Shown here piece by piece: positions 39,690 through 50,972 of a stretch of DNA of 64,000 nucleotides. Positions within the stretch are counted from its first letter, which is position 1. Each line of letters starts with the position of its first letter. The notes beneath the pieces were generated by a model. It was given only the letters and a program-made list of their open reading frames with translations, did not search any database and was not told the DNA's origin. This stretch comes from Rhynochetos jubatus. Lineage: Eukaryota; Chordata; Aves; Eurypygiformes; Rhynochetidae. The stretch covers positions 50,885,304 to 50,949,303 of the forward strand of contig CM050650.1 of the NCBI GenBank assembly GCA_027574665.1, written 5' to 3'. Both the position numbers and the translations under genes were made by a program.

Positions 39690-39790
39690 CACTTTCCACT
39701 CAGGCAGGGAGAGGTGAAATTACTTGCCCCATTTAGTACAGCTCCCCTTATTCCTAGGCTAGTTTCCTATCTGCAGCTGTGTCCCAGCAC
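39690..39790 (-). mobile_element. Possible MIR-like SINE fragment
   Basis: ACTCAGGCAGGGAGAGGTG followed by AAATTACTTGCCCCA resembles the reverse complement of the MIR/THER core (CTGAGGCA, GAGAGGTTAAGTGACTTGCCC). The usual AGGTCACACAGCT part is missing or decayed. This is weaker than the fossil at 33.4 kb and could be coincidence. Confidence 0.35.
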
Positions 39791-40279
39791 CCTGATTCCA
39801 AAGATCACTGTTTATGCTGGTTTTGTAGAAAGTCATATCCCTCAAAAGAGTCAGGCATTTACATATTTTCACACGGCATATTTTCTGTAAGAGGAATTAT
39901 TTGTATGGAAGTTGTAGACACATTTGGGAATTAAGTTGAATAAAGATGCTATTTTATGCACTATGTGGCAGAAAATCATGTACAAAATTAAAAAAAAAAT
40001 AGTTCTGCTTTGTTTTCCTTTCCTTCTCCATTGAAATAAAAAAGAAACATAAGGAGGTAAAATAGATGGGACACTTCAAGAGATAAGAGTAATCAATAGA
40101 AACTAAAGAGTGCTGGAGGCCAGGTGCCCACCACAGCTGCTCTGTCACTCCCCTCCTCAGCTGGGCAGGGGAGAGAAAATACAAGGAAAGGCTCGTGGGT
40201 TGAGATAAGGACAGGGAGGGATCATTCAGCAATTGCCGTCATGGGCAAAACAGACTCAGCTTGGGGAAAATTAATGTAA

Positions 40280-40285
40280 TTTATT
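40280..40285 (-). promoter_or_regulatory. Polyadenylation signal of the LTR
   Basis: AATAAA on the - strand, about 170 bases before the left edge of the LTR and about 740 bases downstream of the TATA-like box. That spacing would give an unusually long R region if both signals are used. Confidence 0.5.
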
Positions 40286-40488
40286 GCAAATCAAATCACA
40301 ACTAGAAGAGAACTAAAACCAAATCTTGAAACACTCTTAAAACACATCCCTCCACCCTGCCCTTATTCCCAGGCCCAGCTTCACTACCACTTTCTCTACC
40401 TCCTTCGCCCACTTGCTTTGTCACAGAGGGACCAGGAACAGAGTTTGTGGTCAGTCCATCACACGCTGTCTCTGCCGCTCCTTCCTCC

Positions 40489-40989
40489 TCAAGGGGAGGA
40501 CTTCTCACACCCTTCCCCAGCTCCAGCATTGGGTCCATCCCACGGGAGACAATTCTGCATGAACTTCTCCAACGTGAGTCCTTCCCATGGGCTGCAGTTC
40601 TTCACAATCTGCTCCAGTGTGGGTCCCTCCGACCGGATGCAGTCCTTCAGGAGCAGCCTGCTCCAGCCTGGGTCCCCCACAGGGTCACAAGTCCTGCCAG
40701 CAAACCTGCTCCAGCCTGGGCTCCTCTTTTCATGGGGCCACAGGTCCTGCCAGGAGCCTGCTCCAGCGTGGGCTTCCCACGGGTTCACGGTTTCCTTTGG
40801 GCATCCACCTGTTCTTCTGTGGAGTTCTCCCCAGGCTGCAGGTGGGTTTCTGCTGCCCTGTGACCTTCCATGGCTGCAGGGCACTGGCTGCTGGGGAATC
40901 TCTGCTCCAGCACCTGGAGCACCTCCTCCGCCTCCTTGTCCACTGACCTTGGTGTCTGCAGAGTTGTTCCTCTCGCGCTTTGCTCTCAT
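40489..40989 (-). other. 166-codon open frame inside the LTR
   Basis: The ATG at 40989-40987 lies about 36 bases downstream of the TATA-like box, so a transcript starting in the usual place would meet it almost at once. The first part is basic and Gly-rich. The last part follows the tandem repeat, with a 15-residue period of the form C-x-x-x-E-G-x-T-L-E-x-x-x-x-N (for example CSPWEGLTLEKFMQN). No known domain, signal peptide or membrane segment is visible. The opposite strand is also open for 204 codons (40418-41032), which points to GC-rich, stop-poor composition rather than coding. I do not call it a gene. Confidence 0.4.
40531..40820 (-). repeat. 45-52 bp imperfect tandem repeat in LTR
   Basis: On the + strand the units start GGGTCC/GAGTCC or GGGCT and end CTGCTCCAGYNT or similar. 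They are 40531-40575 (45), 40576-40620 (45), 40621-40669 (49), 40670-40717 (48), 40718-40769 (52) and 40770-40820 (51, weak end). Weaker units may continue to about 40920. The array lies between the TATA-like box and AATAAA of the LTR. Confidence 0.85.
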
Positions 40990-41024
40990 TCTGCTGCATT
41001 TTCTCTTCCCAGGCTTTTTTTCCT

Positions 41025-41035
41025 CTTCTTAAATA
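41025..41035 (-). promoter_or_regulatory. TATA-like box of the LTR
   Basis: TATTTAAGAAG on the - strand, about 180 bases inside the LTR start, which is the usual place for a U3 promoter. The match is by pattern only. Confidence 0.55.
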
Positions 41036-41217
41036 CATTAATTCCATGGGTGCTACCACTGCCACTGATGGGCTTGGCCTTGGCCAGCTATGGGTCCATC
41101 TTGGAGCCGGCTGGCATTAGCTCTGTCAGACACAGGGGAGGCTTCCAGCAGCTTTTCACTGAAGCCACCCCTGTAGCCACCCCCACTACCAAAACCTTGC
41201 CACTCAAACCCAATACA

Positions 41218-44200
41218 TAACGGAAGAAATGCTTTGAAATCGGTCAAGCATATATTCCTATATGCTATTGAATGGTATAGTTGTCTAGCTCATGGGAATA
41301 AATCTCCTTCCTTGTATAAAAAAAATTGTATGATCACTCTATCTTGTCAGCACTGTTAGACATAGTCACACTTATTTCTCATTTGATGAGTTCTGCACCT
41401 ATCCCTACACTAGCCTTTTTAATTTCTTCAGGTCATTGCCAAAATACCAGCTTTGTGCAGTACTGCTCATGTAATCCTCCAGCTTTCCATGGAGAGCTGT
41501 TGGAAGATGCTGGCAATCTGTCACTGTGCTTTTATCCTTTCATGAAGTAAACTGCACAATTTGTGGAAACAGTATTTACCTGCCAAGGACTCTTTATTGA
41601 TCTCACTCAGTGCTTGCTACGTTTGGCATGAGTGGTAATCATGCAGACTAAAATAGTGCTCCTGAAGCACTTCCTCGCTCTTTATAACCCCCGAAGTAGT
41701 ACTTGCACAAAAGCAAAACCACTGCCTTCTAATCATTTTGGTCCTTAATATATTTCTTACCTGACAAGTGTACGTTTATCAAAGTTTCTCTGAACTTTCT
41801 TGGTTTGAAAGAAATAGAAATTTAATCTATCCAGATGTTCCTTTCTAATTATTCTAGTTGCATATTTTAAAGTGGGCTTTAGATGTACCCAACATTGATT
41901 AGTAATGTTGGAGAAGACTTAGAAATGTCCCAAGGCATAAATACATTCATACTGCTTGAGAAGAAAAGCAAGCAGAAATTCCTTTCTTAGAGAGGATTTT
42001 ACATTATTTCAAGCTGTAGAAAAGCTACCAGTCTTGCATTTTACTAGACACTTTGGGTGACATATCTGCCATAAAACATTCTTTTTTTCTTTCATGAAGC
42101 CCTCTCATTTTTCGTTATATATATACATGCACACAGAGTGTAATGTGGGACAAATGACTGAGGAGAAAAAATAAAACACTAAGCATTCTGTAATCTTTAG
42201 AATCTTAACTTTTCTGAGGTCTGGGCTACAGTCTTACTCTACAAAAGAAGGTTTTGGCATTTCTTGATTTAGGCAAAAGGATAAACCCTACCTTTTTAGA
42301 AGTACTATGTTTATGGGATTTCTCCCTTTCTACTACGATCTCAAAGTTTGGGTCATGCTTGTGTTGTCACTGAAGTTCTCAATTTCTCACCTTTTTCCTC
42401 AGCATTTCTCCTTTTTGTCATTATTTTTAGCCCATAAGCAATGTTCTTCTCCATTTACTATCTTTCAAATAAACTGTGGAGCTTTGTTCCTTTCTGAGCC
42501 AATCTATTAATTTCTCCATTTTTTCTCATGAGATGTGTATGTAGTAGTCCTAGTTGGAAAAGGCATACTCTCTGGGTTTGTACTGAAGAGGTCCTGGAAA
42601 GGTACATAGCTGCTAAAGACAAAAAGATTGATATGATAAATTATAGACAAGGCTTTTTCCAGCATGTATAAACTTACACTTTACAGTATATTATATTCAT
42701 TATATGTTTTTAAATACCCTTTTTATTTCTATATATTAATCTTTGTGAGTCTCAAGGAAACCACCAGTGCATTCATATTGGCCAGGTTCCAGTGTCTTTA
42801 CCTGTTTAGATTGCTATTTCAGACATGAAACTGTAATCATGGTGCTAGAAATGGAAACATGTGTCTAACCAAAGCATTTTAGTGGATTTCATTGGAGTTT
42901 CTGTAATTATCCTTATTCTTGTAGGTAATATTATGGTTAAGCAGTAAAAAAAATGGAGACCGGGGGAGCAGCAAACTTTGCAAGCCCATAGGCTGTATGA
43001 TAGAAAACTGTATTTCCGTTTGAAAATGACAGACACTCTGTTGTTGTCCCTAGCTGGTTTTTAATTAAAGTGTACAGCACTTTAAATTAAAATCCCTACT
43101 CAATTTAAAGGTCATGTCAAATTGAGAGGTTTATAGACAATGGACTACTGAAATATGTTTTAAAGCAATTGTTACTGGTGTGACTGATTAAACAAGAAAT
43201 GAATGATGTGTGCTGAATCTACCATTCAGCTATATATCTATGTTGGACTCTCCAGGTTTCGGTGGTGTGTAAATGTACCAAAAGTATAGACTATATAGTG
43301 CCACATGTCACAAAAGGCACTTTTTCTGTAGCAAAATCCTTGGTAGCTTCCTGTCTACAACTTCTATGTAAATGCCAAGTAAATAGTTAAAGTGACTTAA
43401 ATGTCAGTACTGTCCAGCATAAAATCCCTACTTTCCAGTGTTCCTGATAGCCTACTGTCAGTCCCTTGGTATCTCTGTGGCTTACTGTACACAAAAACCA
43501 TTACTGCAAACACAAATCCTACCAAAGTTGGTCTTTATGAAAGAAATCAGACACGGCCTCTATGGGGAGAGTTTTGTACAGACTAGAGCAGCTCTCCCTG
43601 CCTACTCTTATCAGTCCTTAGTCTTTTCCACTCCCCATAGGAAACCCAGATTACACTTTATCGTGTTAAGCACCATGTGAAACATTATCAGTGGAATTGC
43701 TACTAATTATGAAATGCTTTAGTCTATTAATTCTGAATTCTCTGGTTTCTAGGAGCTCCTAGCTTGCTTCCGTTTTTCCTTGTCAGGGTGTGATTTTCAA
43801 AGGTATGTGGCCACCACCAAGTGTTAGTAGGAATTTTGTATCTGGTGCCCTAAGTCACTTCGTAAACTCATTCAAAAGAGACTTCCACCATTCCCTTGTC
43901 AACTGAAATCCCTATTCTCTAGAAAAGCAATTTAAGTCAGACTAGGAGGACAGACTTACAGATTCTAGACCGTATTAAAATGCATATTTAATTTTGAAAT
44001 ATCTATCAAGTAATGGAGAGGAAAGAAATTTAAGTGAAGCTTACAGCTAGCTGCTTAAAATTATCAGAGAAAGTGAAAACTCACTCAGTGGCAGGTTTCC
44101 CAGATGCTACTGCTCATCAAGGCTGCAAGCCAATGAAGAGGGAGCATTTTAGGATTTGGTTAATAAAGTTATATTTGATCTATTACAGAACCACTGTAAT

Positions 44201-47200
44201 AAGCCTTTGCAGAATGTTTCCCATTAGTTCACCTGAAGTTGGATCCATATGTGATACCCTCCAAAAGTAGCTCAGAAGCAGCTCTGCTGACACTAGCATC
44301 ACTAAACAATGTGTTCAAATGTATGTGCACCAAAGGACAGAACTGGGGCTAATTTTAATTTACATGCATTCAGAAATACCTAACTTCCAAATATTTTTGT
44401 TAGGTTTACTTCTCCTCCAAAGAATAGTAGAAGGCACATGCAGTTCAGTCAAAGAAGTATCTGACACTTCAATTTCAGCTGAAAAAAATTTTATTTTCTG
44501 CAGTTTCTTTGAAGTCATGAATTGGCCAAAGTTCATTTGAAAAGGTTTGCAAGCCTTAGGACACCTCTCATTGAACTTGATGTCAGATTTAAAAAAGAAA
44601 ATCAGGTGAAGTTCTCTTTTGATTGAGGTTTCCTTGGAAACATTTCCTCGGTACTTCAGCACAGTACATTTTACAGAGTTCTACAGCGAAACAGAAATTT
44701 CTGAGTCTTCCTCTCAGGTTTTCATCGCAACAGTAGTGGAATAGCTGGAGTAGACTAGAAGAACAAAAGAGGCTGAGTCCTGATTAGACAGGTTGGAGAG
44801 AAGATAATTGTGGAATCCTAGAGGCTCAGTGTTGTCCAGAGGCCCAGTGAAAATGAGAAAGGTGTTATTTCTGATTATCTGAATGTACTTTCAGACATTT
44901 TTATTTTGGCCAAATGTTAAAGAGGCACATTGGTTTCAGGGTTGTGGGGGAAAGGTCTACAAGGGGGCTAATATTTCTGAGGTTTTGGTTTCTTAAGAGA
45001 GACAGATGTAATGGTCTCTTTCAAAGGCCTTTCTGTATGCTGGGTGATGTCTTCGACATAGTTGTCAAATACAAATTGCTCTTTGCACTTCTGCTTCGAG
45101 CAGGAACAAGGATTTTAATATGTGCTTTCTATGACACTGCTGGCTTTCCATCTGTCCAAGGAGCTGGTGGTGCCCCCTAACACGACTATTAGATCATCAC
45201 TGCGTAAGGAGGTAATCCTTAGGAATCACAGAGTCAGTTCCCTCAACATGCGGGTTGTGCCAGGTGCAGAATTACTAGTATAGTTACCTCATTCCAAAGT
45301 CTTTGTTATGATTCATTCACATGGAGTCACTAAGACATTTGTAGCCTATGTGATACTGACCCGAGTACCAAAATTGTGGAGTTTGAACAGCACCCTATAT
45401 ACTGTGATTGCGCTGTGTATAATGAATGAAACAGTGATGCTGTAATACAGTGTTTATTGTGGTTTTAAGTACTATTAAATATACTTTGTCGACAACTAAA
45501 AATAACATTCCTCTATCAACCCTGAAAATTCAATAGTTAGCCTACAGTATGAAGATAAAGCTGTTTGGATGCCTCTTTGCTTACTGCTGCTGCTGTTACA
45601 AATTCCTCAGAGTCTTTGGGGTTCAAGCATGTTCATCCTAGTATGTTGCAAACCATAAAGTTTTCTCAGCCAATTCAAAGCAATGGAACATAAGCAATTT
45701 TCTCAAAAGTTTGTGTCACCTGCCTTCAGGCTGGCCCACATGGCTTAAATCAAAGCTTTACTTAAAGCACATTTAATACAGTTGAGTACATTTTGCTTTG
45801 CATGTCTGAAATACGTGTGTTTGAGAGCTGGGAACTGTTGAAGTATACCTGGGTTAAGGTTTGAAGAATGTTCATGACCCTAGTAATAGATACCTTGGTG
45901 TATGTCAGATTATTTAGTCACTAAAGAAGGTCCAAGGATTGAAATAAACACCCCAAAACTTAAAAATACACATTTGTAATAATGGAACAAGTTTCGGAAA
46001 AATCAGTACAATAAAATGAAACAAATTGCTACTATATGATTATCTGTGAAAAAACTCTTCATTAACTTCACTATTTCAGACCACTTCCTTTCTTCTTTCC
46101 CTAAATTAAACTGATATCTTCTTTCCTTAATTAAAGTTTTATGTTTACCGTGCGTCTATGGTGTAAATTTTCAGCTCTTGCTTTTTCCCTTGTTTCTCAG
46201 GAGGAATGTTGTTTGGTAGAGTAAAAAGCAAAAATTCAACCCTTTTTCAGTGCTGTCCAAAGGTTAAATGACTCTGCTTTGCTACATTTGTATTTGAAAA
46301 AAGATTTTTCATGTTTTCACATTGTAGGCTACTCATCCCATTTTCTTCTTGCCCCTTCCATAAAATTCCTCTTACAGACTTTTCTGATCCTCATGTTTCT
46401 GCCTACAAAGATTCACTGCCATGACATTAATATATCATAGAAAAACTAGATTTGTAGTCTTACAGAATTCTTTTTATTTTTTCTGAGTGCTATTTGAGGT
46501 CTAATCAGGAAGCACAGGTGGTGAGCCTGTTGAAATAGTGAGACTGGGAAGGAGATGTTTATGTTCAATTGTACTCCCCTCTTTCCCATTACATTGTTCT
46601 GATGTTCTATAGATATTTTTCTAAGGACACATAAGTAAATAATCTTACAACAAAAATTGAGGTTTTAGCTACTGTTGTGTGAGGATGCTCTCTGTAAACC
46701 TCTTTGTTTTGATCAGTGACTAACACAACTGTAGACCTGTGGCAAGGTTTTATTAAATAATTCTGAGAACAAATAATGAACATAAGATAGTTCATTCATC
46801 CTTGAACTGTGCTTCAATAATGAGTTAAGAACTAAAATCTAATAAAGATGATAGAAACTGAATAAGTTGGTTGTGGAGCAATATAAAATTCATATGGAGT
46901 TGCTTTTGGATTACAGAGTTACACTTTGCAAATTTTTTTAATGTCCTTAACTGCATCTTACAATGGCAAATTCAATTTAATAGACACCTGGTAAAATTAG
47001 ATTATTTGAATGCATAAACTGAATTTGTGCACTTTTATGGGCAGAAGGAACTATTACAATTAAAACAGTATAGGGGTTGCATGTGCAATTAGCCATTGAT
47101 TTCACATACACAATTCTTTTCACAATGTATTTGGGAATCAACAGATTAGATCCTTTTGTATGCGCTATATTGAGCATGCAAATATTATTTCTTTTACAAG

Positions 47201-47389
47201 GCAATAACAAACAAATAGCTCATTTACTTGCATAATGTTAATTGGTTGTCTTAACCACATTCGGGAATGCACATTTTATCTTTGCTTCATGTTCCTGTAA
47301 CTCTTTATAGTACTGTAAAAATGTATCATGGATAGTCCTAGACAAGGGATCTTATCACCATGCTTCACAACACAGCAATAGATAATATA
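41218..47389. other. Unique AT-rich noncoding stretch
   Basis: No gene is recognised. Open frames reach about 100 codons (44360-44662 -) and are unremarkable. A near-perfect AT-rich hairpin lies at 43071-43100 (TTAAAGTG/CACTTTAA core). Segment 43791-43860 begins TGATTTTCAAAGGTAT, which resembles old amniote inverted-repeat elements. Segment 46930-47250 is a candidate conserved noncoding element. Confidence 0.55.
46930..47250. promoter_or_regulatory. Candidate conserved noncoding element
   Basis: AT-rich but complex sequence with an octamer word ATGCAAAT (47176-47183), TTAATTGG (47238-47245) and further homeodomain-type words. This resembles the style of vertebrate developmental enhancers. 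The call rests on appearance only. Conservation cannot be seen from one sequence. Confidence 0.2.
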
Positions 47390-47540
47390 GGGCCAGATTT
47401 TAAAAATAGCTTCATAACTCTGCAGATCCAAATCAGACATCTAGTACACAGACAGAATTTTCAAGAGAGCCTGTCACCCAGCAGTTCCCACTGAGAACAG
47501 TGAGAGCTGATGAGTGGTGAGCATTTTTGAAACTCTAGGC
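47390..47540. mobile_element. Old palindromic inverted-repeat element
   Basis: The left end GGGCCAGATTTTAAAAATAG is roughly complementary to the right end around GAGCATTTTTGAAACTCTAGG. The centre carries a second inverted segment (CAGCAGTTCCCACTGAG against GTGAGAGCTGATG). This layout recalls old non-autonomous DNA elements of turtles, crocodiles and birds that contain GGCCAGATTTTCAAAA-type ends. I recall the type from experience and cannot give a library name. Confidence 0.5.
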
Positions 47541-50500
47541 TCTTGTTCATATCAATTGAATTAAAACTGTATTTGCCAAGAAAATTCTATGCTGTTGTCT
47601 GTTGAAACCCTCTTCTTTTAGATACAGTACTCCAAGTATTACAGCTGCAAAATAACCTTATTCTTTTCTGTTTGAAGAAGTAACTAATATAACTGATGGG
47701 ACAGTAGCACAGAAAATGGAAGAAAACTAATTATTTCACCAGAAGCTTTTTCCTGCCCTGTTCTGCTTTTGCAGATGTAGGCCAGATCTGTTCTTAAATG
47801 AAGTTTTGATTGTGCAAATGTCCTTCATTATAAGTAATTCTTATTGCTTTTTTTACAGATATACATAATTTAGCTCAGTGCACGTACATCATCATGTTTT
47901 CAAAACCTTGCAACTGTGCTGTAGGTTATTGAAGTTAGATATTTGTCTTATAAATCTTGCATTAGAAAACAGGGTCAGAAAATCTTGAGGATAAACACTT
48001 GTATCTGTTGAGAAAAAAGAAAAGTAATTCCATGGAATCCAAATAATTTCCTACATCATTCAGTCAAAGAGTTTCAGGACAAGAACTGTCTTCTGCAATG
48101 AAGGAGATTAGTCTATTTACAATCTGTGGCTGGCTTCTTCACTGAGTTGGCAGCCATCAGGGTTGGAAGCATTTTTTTGGCTAATGAAAGATGAAGAATG
48201 CCTTCAGGAAACAGTAAATCCAGCACTCATGATCCAGCAATGTGAAATTTTGTTATGTGTGCTTGAAATTCTGGCTCAAAATTACTCCTACATTGCATTC
48301 TGCAAAGTGAAGGGAATGTTTAGTTGCATTAGAGTTCAGCAAAAACTGCTCTGGAAAAATGGCATTTGTTGGTTTTGCTTTCATCTAAGGCACCAAAACT
48401 CTGATTTGGTCCTGCTCCTTCCTGTGCTTTCTAAGATGGAGACATAGTGATGCAAGGAGCCTTTGTCGCAGTTATTGTTCACCCTGTATCTTTGCTGAGG
48501 TGGCAGAAATATGTTGTTCCTGTCCTTGCTGGTATTAACCTGCCATCAAATTCATTAAGAAAGCACAGAAAAATTGGTAAAGAAAAGGAAGCAATATCCT
48601 GATTTACTACAGGTAACAGCAATTCCATTGTACATGAAATAAGAATTAATTGATGGAACAAGAGTTTGAGTAAAAGGAAGAAAATTCTGTCCTCCCATTT
48701 TGTAGCTATATTTCAAAAGTTTCAAAAACTTTATTTTCAAAAGCATGGTTGAGATAATTTAACTTCACCCTCTTTCATTCTGCTTTCAAATAATTGCTGA
48801 TTCTTCTTGATATTATTAAGCACAATCCATTTACTGTTGAAAGAATAGTATTGAATTGGAATTACATCAAGCTCCAAACAACGTACACTTTTCTTTCATG
48901 AAGGATTGCAATATAGACCATTCAAAAAAATTTCTAGAAACTGGAAGATGAGTAATTTGTAAAGTTTAATTCCTCACAGTTTAGCCATGAACTAGTTCAA
49001 AAGGAGGGCAAACAATGAGTATTTTATTTTAAATTAGTACATATTTTAGTGTTTTTCCTGTCGATGGCCAGTTATGTGCTATATAACCAGAAAAAATCTC
49101 ACAGAGAAACAGAATGAACTGTGTTCAAAATGCTAACCTATATGTGGCAGTAGTTTTGAGTGCTAGAGTAAACGCAGCAATGGCAAAAGTGTTTCAACAG
49201 GGCTACTACAAATGTTTTGATAAGATTCATGAATCCCATATTTTTGTTCCCACGTGTAAGAAAATCTTCAACTTTGATAGTAAATAACAAAAGGAAGTAC
49301 AATAATCAAATCAAATAGATAGTAAACAGCTTGCAATTTGTAAAATTTTATGTATTCAGCCCACAACACATCCAGGGAATCAGTCCACATTCAGTACATT
49401 TGAGGAAATAAAAATTAATTTGGCAATTAACCAAAAAGTATCAACAACTTTAAGATTATTATTTATATGTGATATATTTGCTAAGGGAAACTGTACATCT
49501 TTGTGTTCTGTAGTTTTCTAACTTTGTATCTAACTTTGTATCTGGACCTGCAGTTCTAGCTCATTTTATTGTTACCTTGTTTATAACACTACTCTTGAAG
49601 CAAATAAATTTTCCTCTGGACAGAAAGAATCTCTAACACGTTGACTTCACACTTGCAAAACACTATTTGCATTTTCTTTTTGACTTTATTAAATGGGAAT
49701 GAAGAAGAAAATCAAACATCTCAGTTTGAATAGAGTATTGCAGTTTCTCTAATTTATATAGAAATTATTCGACCTGCCCCTCATCTTCAGACTAAGAAGC
49801 ACTGAAGGTAGTCTTTGATTAATATTGTTAAAAGTTATGTTGTTTAAAAGTCTTGTAATTAGGTCTAATGTATTAATTATGTATCTTGCCAGTCGTGACC
49901 CCAGCCACAGTGTAAACTTCAGCAGAGGAGGTTTATTTATTAACAACCTACTCCAGAGCTGCTAACTGTCATTTAAATTGAAAAATTCAGTAAACTGAAG
50001 AGATGAGAAGCCCTTTGTATCCTCTAGTGATTTTTCTCTATAAAAAGGAGTATTTTGTGTCTCATGAAGCAAATATTCTGACATGGTTCTGATCCTAAGT
50101 ACTCTGTTTTATAAGAAGCTCAAGGTAATGGAGCTCACTTCTTTTCTCCCTCTCTGTTGAAGATGTCCTTCACAGAAATGCAAGGACTTTTAAAGTGATT
50201 TCCAGGCTTTCAATCTTTCTCTATCAGCTGCTTAGTGCCTCAAGCTAATCTAACTATGATATATGGTAAATATTTTCCCTCACAGGAAAAGTGCTTAAAG
50301 CTATTTCTATGCATTGATTGAGCACATTAGGCTAATATTTATACATTTGAAACCTGGAGGTTTAGCAGTACATCACTTAATAGATATGCACTGATTATAA
50401 GAAGTAATTATACATAAGAATATCGAAGAATATTAAGTCCCTTGTGGAGGAACCATCATAAATGGTTTAATGGTGATTAAATCTGGGAAAGCTAGAGTAG

Positions 50501-50955
50501 TTTCAAACACTGCTTATTAATTTTAGAAGGTGCATGGCCCTCTGAGCATTGCAAATAAATAGAAGTACTAACATTCATGCATTTAATGGCGTTTTGAGCT
50601 GCAAAAATGCGGCCTTCAGGTTTCTTGCTGCAATTGGGTGCATTGGTTTGTTGCAAAGGCTGCTCTCTGCATTAAATTCACATAGTTTCAAAACTATATC
50701 AGTATGGTATCAATTGTTAGAAAACAATAAAGTTTATCCCTTTTGTTTGTGCTGGAAGGAGTTCTTCGGCCAGTGTGGTCTTCTCTGACTTCTCAAGGCC
50801 CCATCTTCCTCTCCTTCTCCTCACTCTCTTCCTTCAAAACGATACCAGTATCTTTTGTCTTTACTGTTGCTGCCCACTGTTTTCTCTTGCATGTTCAGAC
50901 CAAGGACCTTGTAGAGGACTACTTTATGAGAGCCATACTCTTCCCATTTCCTCTC

Positions 50956-50972
50956 AAAAAAAAAAAAAAAAA
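50956..50972. repeat. Mononucleotide run A17
   Basis: Seventeen A after CTCTC and before TCCCAG. A small A/G-rich stretch follows. No retrocopy is recognised upstream. Confidence 0.9.

Larger units (their letters stand above)
36841..40110. other. Unique stretch with a small CpG-rich peak
   Basis: No gene is recognised. A GC- and CpG-rich peak lies at about 37610-37760 and a perfect 8-bp hairpin at 37996-38022 (GAATCTCT/AGAGATTC). Segment 39690-39790 resembles a MIR-type core in part (GAGAGGTGAAATTACTTGCC). The rest is AT-rich with no identifiable content. Confidence 0.55.
40111..41217 (-). mobile_element. Avian endogenous-retrovirus-type LTR
   Basis: A GC-rich block of about 1.1 kb with sharp edges, which I recognise from memory as a dispersed LTR of many bird genomes. 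I cannot name the subfamily. The - strand is the likely sense strand. It begins TGTATTGGG at 41217, has the TATA-like TATTTAAGAAG at 41035-41025 and AATAAA at 40285-40280. The ends fit the TG...CA rule on the right edge, while the left edge near 40111 looks eroded. I see neither a target-site duplication nor a partner LTR, gag, pol or env in the window, so it is probably a solo LTR. An internal tandem repeat fills 40531-40820. Confidence 0.8.
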
